DNA of 64,000 nt from Variovorax fucosicus (GCF_030316825.1 NZ_JASZYU010000005.1:324748-388747); one strand, 5' to 3'. Counted from the first letter of the stretch, positions 55,357 through 64,000 are shown. Program-made: numbers and translations. The notes: generated from the sequence alone by a model not told the origin.

Positions 55357-57180
55357 TCAATGCTCCGTGCCGAGGTAGGCGGCGCGCACCTTCGGGCTCT
55401 GCTGCACCTCGGCCGGCGTGCCTTCCATCAGATGGGTGCCGAACTCCATCACCACGATGTGGTCGCAGATGTCCATCACCAGGCCCATGTCGTGCTCCAC
55501 CAGCAGGACGCTCATGCCCTCGGCGGTCAGGCCGCGCAGCACGTCGGCCAGCGCCTGCTTTTCCTTGTGGCGCAGGCCGGCGGCGGGCTCGTCGAGCAGC
55601 AGCAGGGCCGGGTCGGCGCACAGGGCGCGCGCGATCTCGAGCAGGCGTTGCTGCCCCATGGCCAGGTTGCCCGCCAGCTCGTGCAGCAGATCGCCCATGC
55701 CGACGCGCTGCAACTGGCGCTCGGCCTCGCGCAGCAACTGGCGTTCTTCCGTGCGGTCGATGCGCAGCATGGCGGCGATCGCGCCCTTGCGGCCGCGCAG
55801 GTGGGCGCCGAGGGCCACGTTCTCGAGCACCGTCATGTCGGGCACCATCTTCACGTGCTGGAAGGTGCGCGAGACGCCGCGCTCCGCAATCCGGCGCGAC
55901 GACAGGCCACCGATGGCCTCGCCGCGAAACTGCACGGCGCCGCTGGTCATGCCGAGCACGCCGGTGATGAGGTTGAAGGTGGTCGACTTGCCGGCACCGT
56001 TGGGGCCGATCAGCCCGACGATCTGGCCGGCGCGGATGCGAAAGCTGATGTCGTTGACCGCCACCAGGCCGCCGAAGGTCTTGCGGATCGCCTGCACCTC
56101 GAGCACCACCTGGCCGGCCGCCGGCTTGCTGCGCGCCGGCAGGTGCGCGGCATCGTGCCAGTCGACCACGCGCTGCCTGCGCGGCAACCTGCGGTCGATG
56201 AACGACCACACGCCATCGGGCAGGTACTTGAGCACCAGCACGATGAGGATGCCGAACACGATGAGTTCGTAGCTGCCGCTGGTGCCGATCAGCTTGGGCA
56301 GCAGCACCTGCAGCTGGTCTTCGAGCAGCTTCACGATGCCGGCGCCGGCGACGGCGCCCCACACATGGGCCGCGCCGCCGAGCACCGCCATGAACAGGTA
56401 CTCGATGCCCATGCGGATGCCGAAGGGAGACGGGTTCACCGTGCGCTGGAAATGCGCGAACAGCCAGCCGGACACCGACGCCAGCAACGCGGCCAGCACG
56501 AAGATGCCGACCTTGTGGCGCAACGTGTTCACGCCCATCGCTTCGGCCATCTGCGAGCCCCCCGCCAACGCGCGGATGGCACGCCCGCTGCGCGAGTCGA
56601 GCAGGCGCAGAAGTGCCAGGGCGCCCAGCAGCACGAAGGCCCAGACCACCGCGTAGAACACGCGCTGCTGCCCGAGTTCGAAGCCGAACACCGTGAGGCC
56701 TTTCACGCCCAGGATGCCGTCGTATTTGCCGAGCGCATCGAGGTTGCCCATGAGGTAGTACAGCGACAGCGCCCAGGCGATCGTCGCCAGCGGCAGGTAG
56801 TGGCCCGACATGCGCAGCGTGATGGCGCCGATGATGGCCGCGCTGACGCCCGTGAGCGTGAGCCCGATGAACAGCGTGACCCAGGGCGACAACCCCAGGT
56901 TCACCGTGAGATAGGCCGTGGTGTAGGCACCGATGCCGACGAAGGCGGCCTGGCCGAAGGATGTGAGCCCGCCCACGCCGGTGAGCAGCACCAGGCCCAG
57001 CACCGGCAGCGCGTAGATGCCGATGTAGTTGAGCTGCAGGATCCAGAAATTCGGCAGCGGCAGCAGCGGCAGTGCCACCACCAGCGCGACCAGCGCGAGC
57101 GGGCCCCAGCGGCGCAGTGCGCTCGGCCGCTCCTGCACGGCAGCAGGGTTCGACTGCGCGACGGGTTGGACGGCGTCCAT
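55357..57180 (-). CDS. Fused LivM permease and LivG ATPase
   Basis: 607-residue fusion. Residues about 1-335 are the LivM permease with 8-10 hydrophobic helices (LALVALVVALPLLPLPNFWI, GVGGLTSFGQAAFVGIGAYT). Residues about 350-607 are the LivG ATPase, with Walker A GPNGAGKSTTFN, the signature region NLAMGQQRLLEIARAL and Walker B LLLLDEPAAGL. One polypeptide therefore gives membrane and ATPase halves; such LivMG fusions are known in Comamonadaceae and Burkholderiaceae. One base separates its stop from the LivF start. Confidence 0.93.
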   Translation of the reverse strand: MDAVQPVAQSNPAAVQERPSALRRWGPLALVALVVALPLLPLPNFWILQLNYIGIYALPVLGLVLLTGVGGLTSFGQAAFVGIGAYTTAYLTVNLGLSPWVTLFIGLTLTGVSAAIIGAITLRMSGHYLPLATIAWALSLYYLMGNLDALGKYDGILGVKGLTVFGFELGQQRVFYAVVWAFVLLGALALLRLLDSRSGRAIRALAGGSQMAEAMGVNTLRHKVGIFVLAALLASVSGWLFAHFQRTVNPSPFGIRMGIEYLFMAVLGGAAHVWGAVAGAGIVKLLEDQLQVLLPKLIGTSGSYELIVFGILIVLVLKYLPDGVWSFIDRRLPRRQRVVDWHDAAHLPARSKPAAGQVVLEVQAIRKTFGGLVAVNDISFRIRAGQIVGLIGPNGAGKSTTFNLITGVLGMTSGAVQFRGEAIGGLSSRRIAERGVSRTFQHVKMVPDMTVLENVALGAHLRGRKGAIAAMLRIDRTEERQLLREAERQLQRVGMGDLLHELAGNLAMGQQRLLEIARALCADPALLLLDEPAAGLRHKEKQALADVLRGLTAEGMSVLLVEHDMGLVMDICDHIVVMEFGTHLMEGTPAEVQQSPKVRAAYLGTEH

Positions 57181-57181
57181 G

Positions 57182-58222
57182 TCAATGCTCCTCGTTCGAA
57201 TGGCCGCTGCGCAGCGAGCGCCACAGCAGCACCGGCAGGACGATGGTGAACACGATCACCTCCTTGAACGCACTGGCCCAGAACGAACCGAACGACTCGA
57301 TCACGCCGACTGCGAGCGCGCCGAGGAGTGCGCCCGGGTAGCTCGACAGCCCCGCGATCACGCCGGCCACGAAACCCTTGAGCCCGATCAGGAAGCCGGA
57401 GTCGTAGAACACGGTGGTGGTGGGGCCGATCAGCAGGCCCGAGAGCGCGCCGATCAGCGCGGCCATCGCAAAAGTCAGCTGGCCGGCCGCATGGGTCGAG
57501 ATGCCCATCAGCCTTGCGCCGAGCCGGTTGACGGCGGTGGCGCGCAGCGCCTTGCCGTACAGGCTGCGTTCGAAGAACAGCCACAGCAGCACGATCAGCG
57601 CGGCCGAGGCGGCAAAGATGATCAGCGTCTGGCCGCTGAGGGCCAGCGGGCCGAGCGCGAAGCGGGTGTCCCAGAACGGCGGATTGCGAAAGCCCTCCGC
57701 GCCGAAGAACAGCAGGCCGAGCCCGGTCATCGCGAAATGCACACCGACCGACACGATCAGCAGCACCAGCGAGCTTGCCCCCGCCAGCGACTGGTAGGCA
57801 ACGCGATACACCAGCGGTCCGAACGCGGTGACGATGCAGACCGTCAGCAGTGCCTGGATCGGCAGTGCCAGGTTGCGCGGGCCGGCCCAGGCCGAAACGG
57901 CGCAGACCACCGCGGCCGGCACGAAGGTGCGCAGCGCGGCCACGACGGCCGGCACCGCGCTGCCGCGATGGCGCCAGGTGGTGACCAGCTCCATGAGGGC
58001 GGCGACCGCCGCCAGGATCAGCAGCAGCCAGACCGTGCCGGGCACCTTGCCGGTCTGGAAGATCGCCAGCGTCAGCGCGCCGTAGGCCACGAACTCGCCC
58101 TGCGGGATGAAGATGACACGGGTCACCGTGAACACCAGCACGATGCCGACGCCGAGCAGGGCGTAGATCGCGCCGTTGGTGAGTCCGTCCAGCGTCAGGA
58201 TGCTGGTGATCGACAAATCCAT
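57182..58222 (-). CDS. livH: Branched-chain-type ABC transporter permease LivH
   Basis: 346-residue inner-membrane permease with about eight helices (LLGVGIVLVFTVTRVIFIP, VWLLLILAAVAALMELV, and others). It shows the LivH features RVIFIPQGEFVAYGAL and GLKGFVAGVIAGLSSYPGALLGAL near the end. It is longer than E. coli LivH (308), with an inserted segment around residues 80-130. It is placed between livK and the LivM-LivG fusion. Confidence 0.92.
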   Translation of the reverse strand: MDLSITSILTLDGLTNGAIYALLGVGIVLVFTVTRVIFIPQGEFVAYGALTLAIFQTGKVPGTVWLLLILAAVAALMELVTTWRHRGSAVPAVVAALRTFVPAAVVCAVSAWAGPRNLALPIQALLTVCIVTAFGPLVYRVAYQSLAGASSLVLLIVSVGVHFAMTGLGLLFFGAEGFRNPPFWDTRFALGPLALSGQTLIIFAASAALIVLLWLFFERSLYGKALRATAVNRLGARLMGISTHAAGQLTFAMAALIGALSGLLIGPTTTVFYDSGFLIGLKGFVAGVIAGLSSYPGALLGALAVGVIESFGSFWASAFKEVIVFTIVLPVLLWRSLRSGHSNEEH

Positions 58223-58234
58223 GATGTGGCCGGC

Positions 58235-59371
58235 TTACTGCTCGACCTTGAAGGCGCCGTTCACGACCTTCAGCATCACGCCGGTTTCGTTGGTGTAGCC
58301 CCAGTGGTTCTGCGGCGTCCACTCGAGCACGCCGTGGGCGATCACGGTGCGGCCCATGGTTTCGAAGGCATCGCGCAGGGCCGAGCGGAATTCCGGGGTG
58401 CCTGGCTTGGCCTTCTTGAGCGCCAGCGGCACGGCCTTTTCGAGCACGGTCAGCACGTCTGCGCTGTGGCCGGCGAACTGGTTGCGCGAACCGGCGCCAT
58501 AGGCCTTTTCGTAGTTCGTCACGAACGCGACCGCCATCTTCTTCGACGGGTGGCTGTCGGGCAACTGCTCGGCGACGGTGGCCGGACCCGACACCACGAA
58601 GGTGCCTTCGGCGTCCTTGCCGGCGGTGCGCATCAGGTCTTGCGTGGCGGCGGCATGCGTCTGGTAGACCTTGCCCTTGTAGCCGCGCTCCATCACCGCT
58701 TTTTGCGGCATGCCGGCGCCGCTGCCCGAGGCCACGATCAGGATCGCATCGGGGTTGGCCGACGTCAGCTTGAGCACCTGGCCGGTCACGCTGGTGTCGG
58801 CGCGCGCGAAGCGTTCGGTGCCGACGATCTTGATGCCGTTCTTCTCGCCTTCCGCGGTCAGGGCCTTGAGCCAGAGTTCGCCGTAGGCGTCGGTGTAGCC
58901 GAGGAAGCCGACCGTCTTGATCCCTTGCGCCTTCATGTGCTTGACCATGGCGAAGGCCATCACGTCATTGGACTGCGGCAGGCGGAAGAACCACTTGTCC
59001 TTGCCCGGTGGCAGGCCGGCCGGGGAGGTCGCGAGCTGCGGCGTGCCCGATTCGGCGGTGACGTCCGCCATCGGAATGGCCACCGGCGTGGCGCTCGAGC
59101 CAACCACCACGTCGACCTTGTCTTCGGTGACCAGGCGCTGCGCGTCCTTGACGCCGGTGGTCGGATCGGTGGCGTCGTCGAGCACGACCAGCTTGACGGT
59201 TTCGCCCGCGATGGTCTTGGGCCAGATCATGATCCCGTTCTTGACCGGAATGCCCAGGCCCGACGCCGGGCCCGTAAGCGGTTGCACCACGCCGATGGTG
59301 AGGTCGGCGTGTGCGCTGCCGAGGGCTGCCAGCGTGAACGCGGCGGCCAGAGCGATCTTGGTGAATTTCAT
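58235..59371 (-). CDS. livK: Branched-chain-type ABC transporter substrate-binding protein LivK
   Basis: 378-residue periplasmic receptor. The signal peptide is residues 1-22 (ALAAAFTLAALGSAHA). The family segments are IGVVQPLTGPASGLG, VVGSSATPVAIPMADV and FFRLPQSNDVMAFAMV. The start at 59371 (MKFTKIALA) follows an AAGGAA-type site; an in-frame extension to 59467 overlaps the SDR gene. In this operon it probably binds a hydroxycinnamate-type acid. Confidence 0.92.
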   Translation of the reverse strand: MKFTKIALAAAFTLAALGSAHADLTIGVVQPLTGPASGLGIPVKNGIMIWPKTIAGETVKLVVLDDATDPTTGVKDAQRLVTEDKVDVVVGSSATPVAIPMADVTAESGTPQLATSPAGLPPGKDKWFFRLPQSNDVMAFAMVKHMKAQGIKTVGFLGYTDAYGELWLKALTAEGEKNGIKIVGTERFARADTSVTGQVLKLTSANPDAILIVASGSGAGMPQKAVMERGYKGKVYQTHAAATQDLMRTAGKDAEGTFVVSGPATVAEQLPDSHPSKKMAVAFVTNYEKAYGAGSRNQFAGHSADVLTVLEKAVPLALKKAKPGTPEFRSALRDAFETMGRTVIAHGVLEWTPQNHWGYTNETGVMLKVVNGAFKVEQ

Positions 59372-59417
59372 GATGTCTTCCTTGGGTTGAGCGGTTGCGG
59401 GGAGGATGCGCCGGTTT

Positions 59418-60182
59418 TCAGCGTGGCGCCATGCGCAGGGCGCCGTCGATGCGGATGACTTCGCCATTCAGATGCCCATTGGTCACGATATGGCAGGCCA
59501 GTTCGGCAAATTCCGAGGGTTTGCCCAGGCGCGGCGGAAACGGGATCGACGCGGCCAGCGACTGCTGCACCGGCTCGGGCAATTCCATCAGCAGCGGCGT
59601 GGCAAAGAGGCCGGGTGCCACGGTGCACACGCGGATGCCGTGCTGCGCCAGGTCGCGCGCCATCGGCAGCGTCATGCCGACCAGGCCACCCTTCGATGCG
59701 CTGTAGGCCTGCTGGCCGACCTGGCCGTCGAAGGCCGCGACCGAGGCGGTGAACATCATCACGCCCTTTTCGCCACCCTCGAGCGCTTCGAGCTTGGCGC
59801 ACTGGGCGGCGAACAGGCGGCTGATGTTGTAGCTGCCGATCAGGTTGACGTTGACCACGCGCACGAAGTCTTCCAGCGGCGCGGCGTTGCCGTCCTTGCC
59901 GACGATGCGCTTGGCGCTGCCGATGCCGGCCACGTTCATCAGGATGCGCGCCGGGCCGTGGGCTGCGGCGGCCTTCTCCAATGCCGCGGTCACGCTGTCG
60001 GTATCGGTGATGTCGCAGGTGCACGCGACGCCGCCGATCTCGGCCGCGACCTTCGCGGCCAGCTCGGCATTGCGGTCGAGCACCGCGACCTTTGCGCCCA
60101 GCCGCGCCAGCTCGCGCGCGGTGGCCTCGCCGAGGCCCGATGCACCGCCGCTCACAAGGGCTGCCTGTCCTTCGATTTTCAT
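59418..60182 (-). CDS. SDR family 3-hydroxyacyl-CoA dehydrogenase-like protein
   Basis: 254-residue SDR of the HSD17B10/type II 3-hydroxyacyl-CoA dehydrogenase kind. SGGASGLGEATARELA binds NAD and VLDRNAE ends the second strand with the Asp that selects NAD. The active site lies in ASVAAFDGQVGQQAYSASKGG, with Tyr and Lys. It would oxidise the 3-hydroxyacyl-CoA made by the crotonase. The start overlaps the feruloyl-CoA synthetase stop (ATGA). Confidence 0.9.
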   Translation of the reverse strand: MKIEGQAALVSGGASGLGEATARELARLGAKVAVLDRNAELAAKVAAEIGGVACTCDITDTDSVTAALEKAAAAHGPARILMNVAGIGSAKRIVGKDGNAAPLEDFVRVVNVNLIGSYNISRLFAAQCAKLEALEGGEKGVMMFTASVAAFDGQVGQQAYSASKGGLVGMTLPMARDLAQHGIRVCTVAPGLFATPLLMELPEPVQQSLAASIPFPPRLGKPSEFAELACHIVTNGHLNGEVIRIDGALRMAPR

Positions 60183-62062
60183 TGCTTGTCTCCTTGGGGT
60201 TGCAGGATGAAGGGGAGCGCACCCGCATGCAGCGCGTCGACCAGTGCGGCGCGGTGCTTGAGCACGGCGCGCTGGTTGAGCGAGCCCTTGTCGGTGACCT
60301 CGCCCTTGTCGATCGATGGCGGCTCGTCCACCAGGTGCGCGCGCGCGATGCGGTTGGCGCTGCCGGTGCTGGCCGCGGCCAGCGAGTCGAGCATCTGCTG
60401 GAAGTGCGCACGCACCGGGGCGCTGTCGAGCACCTCGCGCATCGGCGCGTCCGGCGCCAGCCCTGCAAGCTTGCGCACGGCCTGGGTCGGGAACAGCAGC
60501 GCGCCGACCTCCTTCAGGTTGATGCCGGTGAGCACCACGTCCTGCACATAGGGCGCGCCGGCCGCGATGATCTTCGCGCGCATCGGCCCGACGCTCACGA
60601 AGGTGCCGGTGGCGAGCTTGAAGTCTTCGGCGATGCGGCCATCGAAGCGCAGGCCGCGGTGGATGTTGGCGGGGTCGATCCAGGTCACTGCGTCGCCGGT
60701 CGAGAAGAAGCCTTCCTCGTCGAAAGCCTCGGCCGTGGCTTCGGGCGCGCGCCAGTAGCCGGGCGTGATGTTGGGGCCGCGGTAGCGCACCTCGGTCTTG
60801 CCGTCGATGTCGACCAGCTTGATCTCGATGCCGGCGGCCGGCAGGCCGAGGTCGCCCGACTTCACTTCGGGCCCGGTGACGTAGAGCGCGAACGGGCCCG
60901 ACTCGGTCATGCCCAGGCCGGTGCCCATGACGATGCGCTCGCCGACCTCGGCCTCCTGCGTGCGGTGCAGGCTGTCCCAGATCGGCTGCGACAGCGCGGC
61001 GCCCGAGTAGAAGAACATCTTGACGCGCGACAGCAGGTTCTTGCGCAACACCGCGTCGCTTTCCATGGCATGGGCGATGGCCTCGAAGCCGGTCGGCACA
61101 TTGAAATAGATGGTCGGCGCGATCTCGCGCAGGTTGCGCAGCGTTTCGGCCATGCCGCCAGGTGTCGGCTTGCCGTCGTCGATGTAGAGCGTGCCGCCGT
61201 TGTCGAGCACGATGCCGACGTTGTGATTGCCGCCGAAGGTGTGGTTCCAGGGCAGCCAGTCGACCAGCACCGGCGGCTCGTCGCCCAGGGCGGGAATGGA
61301 CTGCCGCAACTGCTGCTGGTTGGCGCACCACATGCGGTGCGTGTTGATCACGGCCTTGGGCAGCTTGGTCGAGCCCGAGGTGAACAGGAACTTGGTGATG
61401 GTGTCGGGGCCGGTGGCGGCCAGCGCGGCATCGACTGCGTGGGTTGCGGGCGTGGCGGCAAGATCGTCGAAGGCGGTGACGGCGCGGCCGTCGATGGTGC
61501 CTTCGGCCAGCACCACTTCCACGTCGGCCGGCACCACGGCCGTGATGGCACGGGCGAAGCGCTTTGCGTCGGCCGCGAACACCAGGCCGGGCGTCAGCGT
61601 GTCCAGCACATGGCGAAGCTTGTCGAAATCCTGGCTCACGATCGAGTAGGGCGGCGACACCGGGCAGTAGGGCACGCCGGCGTAGAGGCAGCCGAGCGCC
61701 AGCAGCGCATGCTCGATGCCGTTCTCGCTGAGGATGGCGACGGGCCGGTCTGCGTCCAGGCCCCGGTCCAGCAGCCCTTGCGCGATGCTGCGTGCCTTGT
61801 GCAGCGCCTCGGCATAGCTCACGCGCTGCCAGTCGCCGGTGCTGCCATCGGGCAGGCGCTCGCGCCGGGCGATGAAGGTGCGATCCGGCGCCACGCTGGC
61901 CCAGTGATGCAGCCGGTCGGACATGCGCTCCGGGTAAGGCCCGAGTTCGGCTTCGGCCTTGAGGTAGCGGGCGCCGGACGGCGCCTCGGTGAGCACGGCG
62001 CGCGTGATGCCGAACGCCAGGGTGCGGTAGCGCGGCGCCCCGGTGGTGTTTGTCTCGTTCAT
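60179..62062 (-). CDS. fcs: Feruloyl-CoA synthetase-like AMP-binding acyl-CoA ligase
   Basis: 627-residue adenylate-forming ligase. The P-loop is FLFTSGSTKLPKAVINT. GTGLGMTESGP, FFSTGDAVTW and HRGLRFDGRIAEDFKL are the later A-motifs; the last departs from the common GR.kD form in the way feruloyl-CoA synthetases do. It activates ferulate-like acids to CoA esters using ATP. It is flanked by the crotonase (28 bases upstream) and the SDR (overlap), so the three probably do successive steps of side-chain shortening. Confidence 0.87.
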   Translation of the reverse strand: MNETNTTGAPRYRTLAFGITRAVLTEAPSGARYLKAEAELGPYPERMSDRLHHWASVAPDRTFIARRERLPDGSTGDWQRVSYAEALHKARSIAQGLLDRGLDADRPVAILSENGIEHALLALGCLYAGVPYCPVSPPYSIVSQDFDKLRHVLDTLTPGLVFAADAKRFARAITAVVPADVEVVLAEGTIDGRAVTAFDDLAATPATHAVDAALAATGPDTITKFLFTSGSTKLPKAVINTHRMWCANQQQLRQSIPALGDEPPVLVDWLPWNHTFGGNHNVGIVLDNGGTLYIDDGKPTPGGMAETLRNLREIAPTIYFNVPTGFEAIAHAMESDAVLRKNLLSRVKMFFYSGAALSQPIWDSLHRTQEAEVGERIVMGTGLGMTESGPFALYVTGPEVKSGDLGLPAAGIEIKLVDIDGKTEVRYRGPNITPGYWRAPEATAEAFDEEGFFSTGDAVTWIDPANIHRGLRFDGRIAEDFKLATGTFVSVGPMRAKIIAAGAPYVQDVVLTGINLKEVGALLFPTQAVRKLAGLAPDAPMREVLDSAPVRAHFQQMLDSLAAASTGSANRIARAHLVDEPPSIDKGEVTDKGSLNQRAVLKHRAALVDALHAGALPFILQPQGDKQ

Positions 62063-62090
62063 CTCGTTGTTCTCTTTTGCGGGCGCCGCG

Positions 62091-62864
62091 TCAGCCCTTG
62101 CTGACCTTGGCGCCGCGGCCCTCGAGGAAGTCGCGCACGCGTTCCTTGGCGTCCGGCGCGCTCTGCGCGATGCCGGCAATCAGCGCTTCGGTGAAGAAGC
62201 CGTGGTCGGCTGGCTGCTCGGCGATGCGCGGCAGCGCATGCATCAGCGCGTAGTTGGTGAGGGGTGCGTTCTGCGCCACGCGCTGGGCCAGCTCCAGTGC
62301 CTTGTCGAAGGCGGTGCCTTCGGGCACGAGGTACTGCGCGAAGCCGGCGCGTTCGCCGTCTTCCGCGTTGTAGACGCGGCCGGTGAGCATCATGTCGGTC
62401 ATGCGTGCGGCGCCGATGAGCTTGGGGATGCGCACCGAGCCGCCGCCGCCCACGAAGATGCCGCGCGAGCCTTCGGGCAGCGCATAGAAGGTCGACGTGT
62501 CGGCCACGCGGATGTGACAGGCGCTCGCCAGTTCGAGCCCGCCACCGACCACCGCGCCGTGCAGCGCCGCGATCACGGGCACCGGGCCATACTGCACGCG
62601 CTCCAGCGCGGCATGCCACATGCGCGAGTGGTGCATGCCCTGGCCGGCGTCGCGCTCTTTCAGTTCGCTCAGATCGAGCCCGGCGCAGAAGTGGGGGCCT
62701 TCGCCATCGATGACGGCGGCACGCACGGTGTCGGGCAGGTTGTCGAAGGCATCGCGCAGCGCGAGGATCAGCCCGTCCGACAGCGCATTGCGTTTGGCGC
62801 CGCGGGCAAGGCGGATGACGGCGACGGTGTCGCGAAGCTCGATGTGAAGGTCGGGGTGGTTCAT
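62091..62864 (-). CDS. Crotonase family hydratase (phenylpropenoyl-CoA hydratase candidate)
   Basis: 257-residue crotonase. The oxyanion-hole segments are FCAGLDLSELKERD and LHGAVVGGGLELASACHIR. A Glu is seen in YALPEGSRGIFVGGGGS, the active-site region. It would hydrate the CoA ester made by the next gene product. Whether it also cleaves to vanillin plus acetyl-CoA (as Ech/FCHL) or leaves a 3-hydroxyacyl-CoA for the SDR cannot be decided; the SDR in the operon favours the second. It is first in the operon, divergent from the amidohydrolase. Confidence 0.87.
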   Translation of the reverse strand: MNHPDLHIELRDTVAVIRLARGAKRNALSDGLILALRDAFDNLPDTVRAAVIDGEGPHFCAGLDLSELKERDAGQGMHHSRMWHAALERVQYGPVPVIAALHGAVVGGGLELASACHIRVADTSTFYALPEGSRGIFVGGGGSVRIPKLIGAARMTDMMLTGRVYNAEDGERAGFAQYLVPEGTAFDKALELAQRVAQNAPLTNYALMHALPRIAEQPADHGFFTEALIAGIAQSAPDAKERVRDFLEGRGAKVSKG

Positions 62865-62891
62865 GATTGCATTCCGGTGTGGCTTCGATTA

Positions 62892-62910
62892 TGGTTATGA
62901 AAAATAACCA
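62892..62910. promoter_or_regulatory. Perfect 7-5-7 inverted repeat between divergent crotonase and amidohydrolase genes
   Basis: TGGTTAT (62892-62898) and ATAACCA (62904-62910) flank GAAAA. The site is in the 102-base AT-rich gap between two divergent genes and would serve both promoters. Its size fits a MarR-, TetR- or IclR-type dimer; the MarR gene at 50674-51147 at the far end of the operon is one possible owner. Confidence 0.6.
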
Positions 62911-62966
62911 ATTCAAGGCCGCACAGGGCGGTCGATCTCAGTACTTACCCGAACCTGGAGACAGCC

Positions 62967-63839
62967 ATGGACTACGAAAACCTGATCGCGATCGATACCC
63001 ACACGCACGCCGAGGTGAGCTGCTGGAACCCGTTCGACAACTACGGCGAGGAGTACGACCGCGCGGCGGACAAGTACTTCAGGTCGAGCCGTCGCCCGAG
63101 CATCCAGGAGAGCATCGAGTACTACCGCGAACGCAAGATCGGCCTGGTGATGTTCATGGTCGACGCGGAGTCGAACATGGGCCGGCGCCGCATCCCGAAC
63201 GAGGAGATCGCCGAGGCCGCGCAGAAGAACAGCGACATCATGATCGCCTTCGCGAGCATCGATCCGCACAAGGGCAAGATGGGCGCGCGCGAGGCGCGGC
63301 GCCTGGTCGAGGAGTACGGCGTGAAGGGCTTCAAGTTCCATCCGACGGTGCAGGGTTACCACCCATACGACAAGATGGCCTGGCCGATTTACGAGGTGAT
63401 CGCCGAGTACAAGCTGCCGGCGGTGTTTCACACCGGCCACAGCGGCATCGGATCGGGCATGCGCTGCGGCGGTGGCCTCCGGCTGGAGTACAGCAACCCG
63501 ATGCACCTGGACGACGTGGCGATCGACTTTCCCGACATGCAGATCGTGATGGCGCATCCGAGCTTTCCGTGGCAGGACGAGGCGCTGTCGGTGGCCACGC
63601 ACAAGCCCAATGTGTGGATCGACCTTTCGGGCTGGAGCCCGAAGTACTTTCCGAAGCAGCTGGTGCAGTACGCCAACACGATGCTGAAAGACCGTGTGTT
63701 GTTCGCGAGTGACTACCCGCTGATCACGCCGGATCGGTGGCTGAAGGATTTCGAGGATGCGGGGTTCAAGCCGGAGGTGGTGCCGGGGATCCTGAAGGGG
63801 AATGCAGTGCGGCTGCTGGGGTTGGACAAGACGGCCTGA
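62967..63839 (+). CDS. Amidohydrolase-2 family protein
   Basis: 290-residue metal-dependent hydrolase/decarboxylase of the ACMSD-type fold. DTHTHAE gives the first metal His pair, KFHPTVQGYHP the next. AVFHTGHSG and VMAHPSFPWQDEAL supply further His, and LFASDYPLITPDRW the late Asp. CTGGAG lies before the ATG. It is divergent from the phenylpropanoid-type operon and shares its control region. Hydrolysis or decarboxylation of an aromatic ring-cleavage intermediate is likely, but no substrate can be named. Confidence 0.85.
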   Translation: MDYENLIAIDTHTHAEVSCWNPFDNYGEEYDRAADKYFRSSRRPSIQESIEYYRERKIGLVMFMVDAESNMGRRRIPNEEIAEAAQKNSDIMIAFASIDPHKGKMGAREARRLVEEYGVKGFKFHPTVQGYHPYDKMAWPIYEVIAEYKLPAVFHTGHSGIGSGMRCGGGLRLEYSNPMHLDDVAIDFPDMQIVMAHPSFPWQDEALSVATHKPNVWIDLSGWSPKYFPKQLVQYANTMLKDRVLFASDYPLITPDRWLKDFEDAGFKPEVVPGILKGNAVRLLGLDKTA

Positions 63840-63957
63840 TTTGCGGGATTGCCGGTTGCGCGCGGTGGATGCAGCGCCCGGTGTGCGGTACGGGCTGTCC
63901 GACCCTGCTGCGCCGGCCGCTTCGCGGCTGCCCTGCGGTGCTCGCGCTTTGCGGGGT

Positions 63958-63991
63958 CTCGCAGAACTCGCTTCGCTCAAACAGCTGCGAG
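63958..63991. terminator. Inverted repeat after the amidohydrolase gene
   Basis: CTCGCAG (63958-63964) pairs with CTGCGAG (63985-63991) over a 20-base spacer. The 160 bases from the amidohydrolase stop to the window end are GC-rich and I see no gene there. No T-tract, so this may equally be part of a dispersed intergenic repeat. Confidence 0.3.
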
Positions 63992-64000
63992 CCCTGATCC

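Overview
The window is high-GC, densely packed chromosomal DNA of a betaproteobacterium, most probably a Comamonadaceae member close to Variovorax. I infer this from the orphan Bug-type receptors, the many aromatic-acid catabolic modules with IclR, MarR and LysR regulators, ATGA/GTGA/TTGA gene overlaps, and the overall gene style. No rRNA, tRNA, IS element, phage or CRISPR array was seen. Most long ORFs on the other strand are mirror images of real genes and are left out.

Left part (1-12.3 kb): a minus-strand acyl-CoA ligase fragment, an enoyl-CoA hydratase and a hypothetical protein; an RpiR regulator; a DUF1841 protein; a LacI regulator with a sugar-acid dehydratase (IlvD/Edd), a Bug receptor, an RraA-like aldolase and a RidA protein; an RNase H-like protein and an IclR regulator divergent from a DctP receptor plus type II dehydroquinase. 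An almost perfect IclR box lies between those last two units.

12.3-23.7 kb: a PcaR-like regulator, with an orphan ABC ATPase coupled to it, divergent from pcaI-pcaJ-pcaF (the lower beta-ketoadipate pathway). An FHA protein follows. Then comes a guanidino/arginine-type module: ornithine cyclodeaminase family, LysR, argininosuccinate lyase, polar amino-acid ABC transporter and ureohydrolase.

23.7-32.6 kb: an RNA-repair island. The sigma-54 activator RtcR faces a -24/-12 promoter that drives rtcB, two uncharacterised genes, a ribonuclease Z, a 61-codon ORF that looks like the amputated N-terminus of an RtcB-associated nucleotidyltransferase, rtcA and a flavoprotein disulfide reductase. This is the most unusual part of the window.

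32.8-38.5 kb: a MarR regulator divergent from a Bug receptor, a gamma-resorcylate-type decarboxylase, a flavin monooxygenase, maleylacetate reductase and hydroxyquinol 1,2-dioxygenase. Together with pcaIJF upstream these could take 2,6-dihydroxybenzoate to central metabolism.

38.8-44.4 kb: assimilatory nitrite reductase nirBD behind two back-to-back leader hairpins, a formate/nitrite channel and a phosphatase-kinase fusion protein. 44.4-51.1 kb: small secreted and membrane proteins, a TAXI receptor, GNAT, TSUP transporter, SDR, a dihydrofolate reductase-like protein and a MarR regulator.

51.2-63.8 kb: a phenylpropanoid-type island on the minus strand (crotonase, feruloyl-CoA synthetase, SDR, Liv transporter with a fused permease-ATPase, tannase/feruloyl esterase, acyl-CoA dehydrogenase), divergent from an amidohydrolase across a perfect 7-5-7 inverted repeat.
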